NCBI RefSeq assembly: GCF_035762065.1
Contig: NZ_DASTPW010000021.1
Location: forward strand, 1-64,000
DNA: 64,000 bases
Reading direction: 5' to 3'
Origin: Methylibium sp035762065
Lineage (GTDB): Bacteria > Pseudomonadota > Gammaproteobacteria > Burkholderiales > Burkholderiaceae_C
The notes beneath the pieces are model-generated. The model had not been told where the DNA came from, ran no database searches, and saw nothing but the letters and a program-made list of their open reading frames with translations. The position numbers and the translations under genes were made by a program. Shown piece by piece: positions 32,862-40,628 of the stretch (the stretch's first letter is position 1; each line of letters starts with the position of its first letter).

Positions 32862-33740
32862 TCAGCGCTTGCGCGCCAGCATCCCGATGCCGACCAGTAC
32901 GAGGCCGGTGCCGAGCGCCATCGCCGGCGTGAAGCGCTCGTCGAGCACGACGACGCCGAGCACGACGGTGCTCATCGGGCCGACCATGCCCGTCTGCGCG
33001 GCGAGCGCCGGGCCGATGCGCTCGATCGCCATCATCACCGGCGCGACGGTGCAGGCCACCGAGTTCAGGAGCGACAGGCCGAGTGCCGTCGGCGTGATCG
33101 CGAACAGCGCCTCGGCCGGCCGCAGCACGAAGTACTGGCCGATGCAAAGCACGCAGGCCACGGTGCTCGCGAGGCCGACCAGCCGCATCGACCCCAGCTC
33201 GCGGACCATCGCCCCGCTCTGCGCCAGGTAGACGGCGTAGCTCACCGCGCTGGCGAAGACCAGCAGGCTGCCGAGCAGCGCGTGCGGCCCTTGCTCGCCC
33301 ACTTCCTGCCCGAAGACGAGCAGCACGCCGACGTAGCTGATCGCCACCGCGAGCCACTGGCCGCGCGTGACCTTCAAGCCGTGGAAGGCGATGCCGATCG
33401 CGAGCACCAGCGTCGGGTTCAGGTAGAGGATCAGCCGCTCGAGGCTGGCGCTGACGTACTGCAGCCCGAGGAAGTCGAGGAAGCTCGCGAGGTAGTAGCC
33501 GGTGAAGCCGAGCACGGCGATCCGCCGCCACTGGGCCGGCGTCAGCGCGGGCTTGCCGCGCCCGGCCCACCAGGCCATCAGCAGGAAGAACGGCAGCGCG
33601 AAGAGCATCCGCAGCATCAGCACCGCGACCGCGTCGAGGCCCTCGCGGTACAGCAGCTTGGCGAGGATCGCCTTGCCGGAGAAGGCGACCGCGCCGGCCG
33701 CCGCGAGCGCGAGCCCGGCGCCGACCGGGCGGGTCGTCAA
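32862..33740 (-). CDS. EamA/DMT-family transporter, coupled to gamma-glutamyltransferase
   Basis: 292 residues with ten predicted membrane segments. Two EamA repeats are visible (AVAFSGKAILAKLLYREGLDAVAVLMLR; and LGSLLVFASAVSYAVYLA, ending VVLDERFTPAMALGTGLVLVGIGML). The likely start is a TTG at 33740, which overlaps the stop of the upstream gamma-glutamyltransferase gene (TTGA), the arrangement of translational coupling; no ATG lies near the first helix. The coupling suggests export or import of a product of the transferase, such as a gamma-glutamyl compound or amino acid (inference). The gene ends 182 bp from the chemoreceptor start. Confidence 0.85.
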   Translation of the reverse strand: MTTRPVGAGLALAAAGAVAFSGKAILAKLLYREGLDAVAVLMLRMLFALPFFLLMAWWAGRGKPALTPAQWRRIAVLGFTGYYLASFLDFLGLQYVSASLERLILYLNPTLVLAIGIAFHGLKVTRGQWLAVAISYVGVLLVFGQEVGEQGPHALLGSLLVFASAVSYAVYLAQSGAMVRELGSMRLVGLASTVACVLCIGQYFVLRPAEALFAITPTALGLSLLNSVACTVAPVMMAIERIGPALAAQTGMVGPMSTVVLGVVVLDERFTPAMALGTGLVLVGIGMLARKR

Positions 33741-35368
33741 GAGCCTGCGACCAGGCCGTCGCGCCGCGGATCGCTCGCCGCGACGTAGCCCTCGACCGCC
33801 GGGTCGCCGAGCCGCCAGATGAACTGGCCGGCGCCGAAGTCCTGGTAGCTGTCCTGGATCACTTCCATCCGATGGCCGAGTTCGGCGAGGCCCTGCACGG
33901 TCGACGGCGGCATGCCCGCCTCCACGTTGATCTCCAGCCCGGCGTTGAAGCGCCAGCGCGGCGCATCGCAGGCGGCCTGCGGATCCTGGCGGTAATCGAC
34001 CATCCGCACCAGCGTCTGCAGGTGGCCCTGCGGCTGCATGTTCGCGCCCATCACGCCGAAGCTCATCCGCGGCGCGCCGTCGGCGTCGGTGAGGAAGGCG
34101 GGGATGATGGTGTGGAAGGGCCGCTTGCCCGGCGCGACGACGTTCGGGCTCGCCGCATCGAGGCTGAAGGCATGGCCGCGGTTCTGCAGGCTCAGGCCCC
34201 ACTCGGGCAGCACGACGCCGCTGCCGAAGCCCATGTAGTTGCTCTGGATGAAGCTGACCATCATCCCGCTCGCGTCGGCCGCGGTGAGGTAGATCGTGCC
34301 GCCCTTGACAGGATTGCCGCAGCCGAAGTCCTGCGCGCGCTTCGGGTCGATCAGCTTCGCGCGACTCGCGAGGTAGGCGGGATCGAGCAACTGCTCCGCG
34401 GTGCACTCCATGCAGTCCGCTTCGGCGACGTAGCGGTAGACGTCCGCGAAGGCCAGCTTCATCGCCTCGATCTGCAGGTGGGTCGATGCGACGCCGTCGA
34501 GCGGCATCGACGCGATGTCGAACTGCTCGACGATGCCGGCCGCGATCAGCGCCGCGATGCCCTGCCCGTTCGGCGGGATCTCGTGCAGCCGGAAGCCGCG
34601 GTAGGCCGTCGAGATGGGCTCGACCCATTCGGGCCGGTAGCCGGCGAAGTCGGCCACCGTGTGGGCGCCGCCGCCGGCCTTCGAGGCACGCGCCAGCGCT
34701 TCGGCGATCTCGCCGCCGTAATAGGCGGCACCTTTCGTCGCGGCGATCGCGCGCAGCGTCCTTGCGGCGCCGGGCAGCTTGAAGAGCTCGCCGACCGCCG
34801 GCGCCCGGCCGCGCGGCAGGAAGGCTTCGCGGAAGCCGGGTTGGCGCACGAGTTCGTCGACGCCCGCCGCCGCCGCCCACTTCTCCTGCACGACGACCGG
34901 CACCGCATAGCCGCGCTCGGCGATCTCGATCGCCGGCGCAAGCAGGTCGCCGAAGGGCAGCTTGCCGAAGCGCTCGCTCAGCGCGACCCAGCCGGCCACG
35001 GCGCCCGGCACCGTCACGCTGTCCCAGCCGCGCACCGGCGGGGCCGTGCGATCGCCGCCGTGCCGGCGGCGGAAGTAGTCCGGCGTCCACGCGGCCGGCG
35101 CGCGCCCCGAGGCGTTCAGGCCGTGCAGCTGCCGGCCGTCCCACAGGATGCAGAAGGCGTCGGAGCCGAGCCCGTTCGAGCAGGGCTCGACCAGCGTCAT
35201 CACCGCCGCCGCGGCCACCGCCGCATCGACCGCGTTGCCGCCGGCGCCGAGCATGCGCAGCCCGGCCTGGGCCGCAAGCGGATGGGAGGTCGCGCACAGG
35301 TTGCGCGCGAACACGGGCAGGCGGCGGCTCGGGTAGCCGAGACGGTGGTCGAAGGTGGCTTGCGTCAT
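33737..35368 (-). CDS. Gamma-glutamyltransferase family protein
   Basis: 543 residues. It belongs to the Ntn-hydrolase gamma-glutamyltranspeptidase family: SHPLAAQAGLRMLGAGGNAVDAAVAAA at the start, GWDSVTVPGAVAGWVALSERFG, PPNGQGIAALIA, and GGTIYLTAADASGMMVSFIQSNY, where the Thr of GGT is the expected autocleavage site and nucleophile, then GFGSGVVLPEWG. The C-terminus MPPSTVQGLAELGHRMEV is typical. No signal peptide is present, so it is a cytoplasmic YwrD-like member rather than the periplasmic Ggt of glutathione turnover. The start at 35368 (MTQATFDHRLGY) is well placed; the frame upstream is antisense to the TonB receptor. It is followed by a translationally coupled EamA transporter. Confidence 0.9.
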   Translation of the reverse strand: MTQATFDHRLGYPSRRLPVFARNLCATSHPLAAQAGLRMLGAGGNAVDAAVAAAAVMTLVEPCSNGLGSDAFCILWDGRQLHGLNASGRAPAAWTPDYFRRRHGGDRTAPPVRGWDSVTVPGAVAGWVALSERFGKLPFGDLLAPAIEIAERGYAVPVVVQEKWAAAAGVDELVRQPGFREAFLPRGRAPAVGELFKLPGAARTLRAIAATKGAAYYGGEIAEALARASKAGGGAHTVADFAGYRPEWVEPISTAYRGFRLHEIPPNGQGIAALIAAGIVEQFDIASMPLDGVASTHLQIEAMKLAFADVYRYVAEADCMECTAEQLLDPAYLASRAKLIDPKRAQDFGCGNPVKGGTIYLTAADASGMMVSFIQSNYMGFGSGVVLPEWGLSLQNRGHAFSLDAASPNVVAPGKRPFHTIIPAFLTDADGAPRMSFGVMGANMQPQGHLQTLVRMVDYRQDPQAACDAPRWRFNAGLEINVEAGMPPSTVQGLAELGHRMEVIQDSYQDFGAGQFIWRLGDPAVEGYVAASDPRRDGLVAGS

Positions 35369-35479
35369 CGGCCGATTATGGAAACGCGCGGCGCGGCGGC
35401 CAGTCACCTGCGCTGCATCCGCTTGCAGATCACGGGCCGGCCGTGGCGATCCGACGCAAGCCGCGCGCAAAATCGCCCG

Positions 35480-35872
35480 ATGCGCAGCCGCCGCCCGCCG
35501 ACCATCGCACGCTGGACCGCCTGGGTCTTCGCGCTCGCGCTGCTGCTGAAGGCGGCGGTGCCGATGCTGGCCGGCGCGGCGGCCGAGGCGCAGGGCCGCA
35601 CGCTGGTGGAGGTCTGCACCGTCTATGGCGTCGAGATGGTGGCGCTCGACGCAGGGGATTCCGCGCCCGCGGAGCACGCGACCCACGGCCCCGAGCACTG
35701 CGCGCTCGGCGGCTTGCTGCTCGGCGGCGCGCCGCACGCGCCGCCGGCCGGGCGGCTCGCGCTCGAGTCCTGCACCGTGCTGCCGACGCCGGCGCAACCC
35801 CGGCCTCCGGCGCCCGACGCCTGTGCCGCCTGGGTCGCGCAGCTGAAGCACGGCCCGCCGCACCTCGCCTGA
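35480..35872 (+). CDS. DUF2946-like exported small protein
   Basis: 130 residues. A hydrophobic N-terminal signal or anchor (AWVFALALLLKAAVPMLAGAAAEAQG) is followed by VEVCTVYGVEMVAL and a His/Cys-containing segment HATHGPEHCALGG, the pattern of DUF2946 proteins. The rest is proline-rich. Members often lie next to TonB-dependent receptors, as here (103 bp upstream of one), and are suspected to take part in metal handling, though this is not proved. It starts 111 bp from the divergent gamma-glutamyltransferase gene. Confidence 0.72.
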   Translation: MRSRRPPTIARWTAWVFALALLLKAAVPMLAGAAAEAQGRTLVEVCTVYGVEMVALDAGDSAPAEHATHGPEHCALGGLLLGGAPHAPPAGRLALESCTVLPTPAQPRPPAPDACAAWVAQLKHGPPHLA

Positions 35873-35974
35873 AACCGTCGCCGTCGACGCGGCGTTCGCG
35901 GGCGGCGCCGCGCCGCCTTCGTGTCGAGGGTTGCGGCCGGTGTGCCCGGCCCCGCCCGTTCCAGGACGAATCCC

Positions 35975-38338
35975 GTGTCTGCCCTCTTTCGACTTTCGCG
36001 GCTGCGAACGGCCGCGTTGTGCTCGGCGCTGCCGCTGGCGGCCGCCGCGCAATCCGAGCCGGTGCGGCTCGCGGTGCACCAGGGCGCCGAACTCGACCGC
36101 GTCACCGTGCGCGGCGGGCGGCCTTCGACGCTGCCGGTGGAGATCCCGACCACCACCGAAGGCATCACCGCCGCGCAGATCGAGCGCCGCATCAACGCGA
36201 CCGACGCCGAGGACGCGCTCAAGTACTTCCCGAGCCTGCTGGTGCGCAAGCGCTACGTCGGCGACCACGACCACGCGGTCCTGGCCACCCGCGCGAGCGG
36301 TACCGGCAACAGCGCGCGCTCGCTCGTCTATGCCGACGGCGTGCTGCTGAGCAACCTGCTCGGCAACGGTGCGAGCTTCACGCCGCGCTGGGGGCTGGTG
36401 ACGCCGGAGGAGATCGAGCGTGTCGACGTGCTCTACGGCCCGTTCTCCGCGGCGTACTCGGGCAACTCGGCCGGTGCGATCGTCGACTACGTGACGCGCA
36501 TGCCGACGCGGCTCGAAGCGCACCTGAAGCTCTCCGGCTTCACGCAGAAGCACGCGCTCTACGGCGACGGCGATCGCTATTCGGGCCGGCAAGGCAGCGC
36601 CTCGATCGGCTCGAAGTCGGGCGACTTCTCGTGGTGGTTCAACGTGAACCGGCTCGTGAACACCGGCCAGCCCATCACCTACGCGAACCGGCTGCTGTCG
36701 CAGGGCACGGCGGGCAACGCCGGCACGCCGGTGACCGGCGCGGTGCCGGGCGCGAACCCACGCATGCAGCCCTGGCTGCTGCTCGGCGCCACCAACGAGA
36801 CCCGCACCGAGCAGGACCACGCCAAGCTGAAGTTCGCCTACGACCTGACGCCCACGCTGCGCGCGAGCTACACCTTCGGCGCGTGGAGCAACGAGGTCGA
36901 CCGCCGGCACGACACCTTCCTGCGCGACGCCGCGGGCAACGCGGTGTATGCGGGCACCGTCAACATCGACGGGCGCAGCTACACGCTCGCTGCCAGCGAC
37001 TTCGCGCGCGGCAAGGCCGATCTCGTCCACACGACCCATGCGCTCGGGCTGAAGTCGAACAGCTCGGGCCGCTGGGACTGGGAAGCGACCGCGAGCGTCT
37101 ACGACTTCCGGCGCGACCGGGTCCGCACCGCGACCACGCCGCTGCCCGCGTCGAACGCCGGCGGCGCCGGCACCATCGCCGACAGCAAGGGCACCGGCTG
37201 GAACACGCTCGCGGCCAAGGGGATCTGGCGGCCCGGCGGCGCGAATCGCGAGCGGGGCGAGCACATCGTCGAGTTCGGCCTGCAGCGCGATGCGTTCAAG
37301 CTGCGCACGCGCGTCAACGGCACGGCCGACTGGATCGGCGGCGATGCCGACGCCAGCGTTTCCGGCTTCGGCGGCAACACCACGCTGACCAGCTTCTGGG
37401 TGCAGGACGCCTGGCGCTTCGCCGAGCGTTGGCGCGCGGTGCTGGGCCTGAGGCAGGAGCGTTGGCAAGCCGCCAACGGCTATCGCGCCGCATCGGTCAC
37501 GCCGCCCGCGAGCCCGGCCGCACCGACGCCGGCGCCCGCCTTCGTGCGCGCCGACTACGCCGACCGCAGCGAGTCCACCACCTCGCCGAAGGCCGCCCTT
37601 TCGTACCAGGCGAGCGAGACGCTGACGCTCAAGGCCTCGCTCGGCCGCGCGGTGCGCATGCCGACGGTGAGCGAGCTGTTCCAGGGCTCGGTGGCCGGCA
37701 GCGGCACGATCGTCAATGCCGATCCGAACCTCAGGCCCGAGAAGTCCTGGACCGCCGAGTTGAGCACCGAGGCCGAGCTGGGCGCGGCCGGCCTGCTGCG
37801 CGGCACGCTGTTCTTCGAACGCACGAAGGACGCGCTGTACTCGCAGTCGAGCGTCGCCGACTCGACGACGATGACGGTCCAGAACGTCGATGCGATCCGC
37901 ACCAGCGGCATCGAGCTCGCGCATCTCGCGGAGGACGCGGGCTTGCGCGGGCTCGAGCTGCAGAGCAGCCTGACCTATGCCGACTCGATCATCGCGGCGA
38001 ACGCCGGCAACCCGGCCAGCGTCGGCAAGCGCCAACCGCGCGTGCCGCTATGGCGTGCGAGCGTTCTCGCGAGCTACGAGCTGAGCGACGGCTGGAGCGC
38101 CAGCCTTGGGGTGCGCCACGGCGGCCGCCAGTTCGGGGCGCTCGACAACGGCGACCCGAACGACTTCGCCTACACCGGCTTCAGCCGCTTCACCGTCGCC
38201 GACCTGCGCCTGCAGTACCGGCCGGGCGGGCCATGGTCGCTGGCCCTCGGCATCGACAACCTCACCGACGAAAGCTACTGGGCCTTCCACCCCTACCCGC
38301 AGCGGACCTTCCACGCCGAGCTTCGATGGGATCTGTAG
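35975..38338 (+). CDS. TonB-dependent outer-membrane receptor
   Basis: 787 residues from a GTG start. A signal peptide (LRTAALCSALPLAAAAQ) precedes the plug domain, which begins ELDRVTVRGGRP and contains IERRINATDAEDALKYFPSLLVRKR, then VDVLYGPFSAAYSGNSAGAIVDYVTRM. A 22-strand barrel follows, with the NLRPEKSWTAELSTE and the terminal FHAELRWDL ending in an aromatic-X-aromatic-like strand. It imports a ligand across the outer membrane using TonB; the plug and the DUF2946 neighbour are reminiscent of metal or siderophore receptors, but no ligand can be assigned. GTG at 35975 has AGGA 8 nt upstream. No cobalamin riboswitch was found before it. Confidence 0.93.
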   Translation: MSALFRLSRLRTAALCSALPLAAAAQSEPVRLAVHQGAELDRVTVRGGRPSTLPVEIPTTTEGITAAQIERRINATDAEDALKYFPSLLVRKRYVGDHDHAVLATRASGTGNSARSLVYADGVLLSNLLGNGASFTPRWGLVTPEEIERVDVLYGPFSAAYSGNSAGAIVDYVTRMPTRLEAHLKLSGFTQKHALYGDGDRYSGRQGSASIGSKSGDFSWWFNVNRLVNTGQPITYANRLLSQGTAGNAGTPVTGAVPGANPRMQPWLLLGATNETRTEQDHAKLKFAYDLTPTLRASYTFGAWSNEVDRRHDTFLRDAAGNAVYAGTVNIDGRSYTLAASDFARGKADLVHTTHALGLKSNSSGRWDWEATASVYDFRRDRVRTATTPLPASNAGGAGTIADSKGTGWNTLAAKGIWRPGGANRERGEHIVEFGLQRDAFKLRTRVNGTADWIGGDADASVSGFGGNTTLTSFWVQDAWRFAERWRAVLGLRQERWQAANGYRAASVTPPASPAAPTPAPAFVRADYADRSESTTSPKAALSYQASETLTLKASLGRAVRMPTVSELFQGSVAGSGTIVNADPNLRPEKSWTAELSTEAELGAAGLLRGTLFFERTKDALYSQSSVADSTTMTVQNVDAIRTSGIELAHLAEDAGLRGLELQSSLTYADSIIAANAGNPASVGKRQPRVPLWRASVLASYELSDGWSASLGVRHGGRQFGALDNGDPNDFAYTGFSRFTVADLRLQYRPGGPWSLALGIDNLTDESYWAFHPYPQRTFHAELRWDL

Positions 38339-38348
38339 CCGCAAGCAA

Positions 38349-38372
38349 AACGGCCTGCTCGCGCAGGCCGTT
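38349..38372. terminator. Bidirectional hairpin terminator
   Basis: A perfect 10-bp stem AACGGCCTGC / GCAGGCCGTT with a 4-nt loop (TCGC), preceded by AAGCAA and followed by CTCGTT. It sits between the convergent TonB receptor and tctA genes and can end transcription from either side. Confidence 0.75.
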
Positions 38373-38400
38373 CTCGTTGACCCAGCAGCCGCCGCGGAGC

Positions 38401-38450
38401 CGGCTTCGCCGGTCCGCCAGCGGCGCCCCTTGAGGGGAGGGGCGAAGCCG
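38401..38450. repeat. REP-like 50-bp inverted-repeat element
   Basis: The ends CGGCTTCGCC and GGCGAAGCCG are perfect 10-bp inverted repeats, enclosing an inner palindrome CCCCTTGAGGGG. A second hairpin (GCGGA/TCCGC arms, 38394-38417) overlaps the left arm. This is the architecture of repetitive extragenic palindromes; the similarly built element at 59101-59155 differs in sequence. Confidence 0.5.
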
Positions 38451-38468
38451 CAACGGGGTGGTCAACCA

Positions 38469-39983
38469 CTAATCCGCTTCCTGGAACGCCTGCTCGCGCT
38501 GCCGCTTGATCGACGGCAGCGAGACGATCACGATCAACGCGAGCGCCGCCAGCAGCAGCGCCCCCGACAGTGGCCGCGTGACGAAGGCGCTCCAGTCGCC
38601 CCGGCTGAGCAGCAGCGCGCGGCGCAGGTTCTCTTCCATCATCGGCCCGAGGATGAAGCCGAGCAGCAGCGGCGCCGGCTCGCATTGCAGCTTGTAGAAC
38701 ACGTAGCCCGCGATGCCGAAGCCGGCCGCGACGTAGACGTCGAAGTTGTTGTTGTTCAGCGTGTACAGGCCGATGCCGCAGAACACCAGGATCGCCGGGA
38801 ACAGGAAGCGGTAGGGCACCGTCAGCAGCTTGATCCAGATGCCGATCAGCGGCAGGTTGAGGATCACCAGCATCAGGTTGCCCAGCCACATGCTGGCGAT
38901 CAGGCCCCAGAACAGCTCGGGGTTGGCGGTCATCACCTGCGGGCCGGGCTGGATGCCCTTGATCGTCATCGCGCCCACCATCAGCGCCATCACCGGGTTC
39001 GGCGGGATGCCGAGCGTGAGCATCGGGATGAAGCTGGTCTGCGCGCCGGCGTTGTTCGCGCTTTCCGGCGCGGCGACGCCGCGGATGTTGCCCTTGCCGA
39101 AGGCCGGCTCGCCGGGGCGGCCGCGGCTCTTCTTTTCAAGCGTGTAGGCGGCGAACGAGGCCAGCAGCGCGCCGCCGCCGGGCAGCACGCCGAGCACCGA
39201 GCCGAGCGAGGTGCCGCGCAGCACCGCGGGAAAGGCGTCCTTCACGTCCTGCTTGGTCGGCCACAGGCCCTTCACGTCCTTGGTGAAGACCTCGCGGTGC
39301 TCGGCCGGCCGGCCGAGGTTGGCGATGATCTCGCCGAAGCCGAACACGCCCATCGCGATCGCGACGAAGCCGATGCCGTCGGTCAGCTCGGGCACGTCGA
39401 AGCTGTAGCGCGGCACGCCGGAGATGACGTCGGTGTTGATCTGCCCGATCAGCAGGCCGAGGATGATCATCGCGATCGCCTTGATCAGCGAACCGGAGGC
39501 CAGCACCACCGCGCCGATCAGCCCCAGCACCATCAGGCTGAAGTACTCGGCGGGGCCGAACTTGAAGGCGAGTTCGGTCAGCGGCGGCGCGAAGCCGGCG
39601 ACGATCAGCGTGCCGATGCTGCCGGCGAAGAAGCTGCCCAGGCCCGCGGCGGCGAGCGCCGCGCCGGCGCGACCCTGGCGCGCCATCTGGTAGCCGTCGA
39701 GCGCGGTGACGACCGAGCTGCTCTCGCCGGGCACGTTGATCAGGATCGCGGTGGTGGAGCCGCCGTACTGCGCGCCGTAGTAGATGCCGGCCAGCATGAT
39801 CAACGCCGGCGTCGCGTCGAGCGCGTAGATGCTGGGCAGCAGCATCGCGATCGTGGCGGTCGGGCCGAGGCCGGGCAGCACGCCGATCAGCGTGCCGAGG
39901 ATGCAGCCGAACAGCGCGTAGGCGACGTTCTGGATGCTCAGCGCGGTCGAGAACCCGAGCAGGAGGTTGTTGATCAGTTCCAT
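38469..39983 (-). CDS. tctA: Tripartite tricarboxylate transporter, large permease TctA
   Basis: 504 residues, with about 11-12 predicted membrane segments. The signature regions GVLPGLGPTATIAMLLPSIYALD and YYGAQYGGSTTAILINVPGESSSVVTALDG are those of TctA, and the second half repeats with LGSVLGVLPGGGALLASF. It is the large inner-membrane subunit of a secondary carboxylate transporter working with TctB and a periplasmic binding protein (TctC/Bug). It starts 16 bp downstream of tctB on the same strand. No TctC gene is in the window, so the binding protein must be elsewhere; Burkholderiales often have many orphan Bug proteins. The substrate is not determinable. Confidence 0.93.
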   Translation of the reverse strand: MELINNLLLGFSTALSIQNVAYALFGCILGTLIGVLPGLGPTATIAMLLPSIYALDATPALIMLAGIYYGAQYGGSTTAILINVPGESSSVVTALDGYQMARQGRAGAALAAAGLGSFFAGSIGTLIVAGFAPPLTELAFKFGPAEYFSLMVLGLIGAVVLASGSLIKAIAMIILGLLIGQINTDVISGVPRYSFDVPELTDGIGFVAIAMGVFGFGEIIANLGRPAEHREVFTKDVKGLWPTKQDVKDAFPAVLRGTSLGSVLGVLPGGGALLASFAAYTLEKKSRGRPGEPAFGKGNIRGVAAPESANNAGAQTSFIPMLTLGIPPNPVMALMVGAMTIKGIQPGPQVMTANPELFWGLIASMWLGNLMLVILNLPLIGIWIKLLTVPYRFLFPAILVFCGIGLYTLNNNNFDVYVAAGFGIAGYVFYKLQCEPAPLLLGFILGPMMEENLRRALLLSRGDWSAFVTRPLSGALLLAALALIVIVSLPSIKRQREQAFQEAD

Positions 39984-39999
39984 CGCAGCCTCTTTTCGT

Positions 40000-40464
40000 T
40001 CAGCTGACGAAGGCCGCCGGCAGCACGGGAATCACCAGGCCGAGTCCCTTGACGAACACCAGCCAGCTGAAGAACGTCAGCACGACCGCGGTGATCACCA
40101 CGCCTTTCCAGCGGAACTCGTGGCCGGCAAGGCTCGACAGCCCGACGAGCAGGGGCACCGAGATCAGCATGCCCACACGCGGCAGCAGGAAGCCGAAGAT
40201 CGCGACAGCGGCGAGGACCGTCACCAGCGGCTTCCATTCGATCGCGCCGATCGGCTCGCCGTCGTCGGTCTCGACGGTCAGGGCCTTGAAGAGCACCGCG
40301 GCACCGAGGATCGCGAGGATCACGCCGAGCAGCAGCGGAAAGTAGCCGGGTCCTGGCCGTGCCGAGACGCCGAACTGGTAGTGGGTCGCGCCGAACGCGA
40401 ACCCGACACCCACGGCCACGAACATCAAGCCCGACACGAAGTCGCGCTGACTCTTGATCTTCAA
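40000..40464 (-). CDS. tctB: Tripartite tricarboxylate transporter, small permease TctB
   Basis: 154 residues with four predicted membrane segments, the expected size and topology of TctB. The start is a TTG at 40464, preceded by AGGAG about 6 nt upstream; it encodes MKIKSQRDFVSGLMFVAVGVGFAFG. The segment GPGYFPLLLGVILAILG is the family hallmark. Together with TctA it forms the inner-membrane part of a periplasmic-binding-protein-dependent secondary transporter. The first gene of its operon; 164 bp of non-coding sequence lie upstream. Confidence 0.9.
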   Translation of the reverse strand: MKIKSQRDFVSGLMFVAVGVGFAFGATHYQFGVSARPGPGYFPLLLGVILAILGAAVLFKALTVETDDGEPIGAIEWKPLVTVLAAVAIFGFLLPRVGMLISVPLLVGLSSLAGHEFRWKGVVITAVVLTFFSWLVFVKGLGLVIPVLPAAFVS

Positions 40465-40542
40465 GGAGTTCTCCTCTGCTGGTCGCGCGCCGGGATGCGC
40501 TTCTTCGAGCCGCGAAGTGGAGACACGCGGGTGGCGAATTCT

Positions 40543-40556
40543 AGGGAGCGCCCTAT
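40543..40556. promoter_or_regulatory. Small inverted repeat in the tctBA upstream region
   Basis: TAGGGAGCGCCCTA: 5-bp arms TAGGG/CCCTA, about 80 bp upstream of the tctB start. The 164-bp region is the only sizeable gap in this run and is locally less GC-rich (GGGTTAATTCCTAGG follows), so it is the likely promoter region. Operator function is a guess. Confidence 0.3.
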
Positions 40557-40628
40557 CGACGCCTCTCGGGTTAATTCCTAGGACACCCGCGCGCCGCCGC
40601 GTCCGACGGCTTCGTGCAAGCCAGGCGA

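Noticed and set aside
35873..35974. Cobalamin or other riboswitch before the TonB receptor
   Set aside because: No B12-box-like sequence or conserved aptamer was found; the gap is short and uniformly GC-rich.
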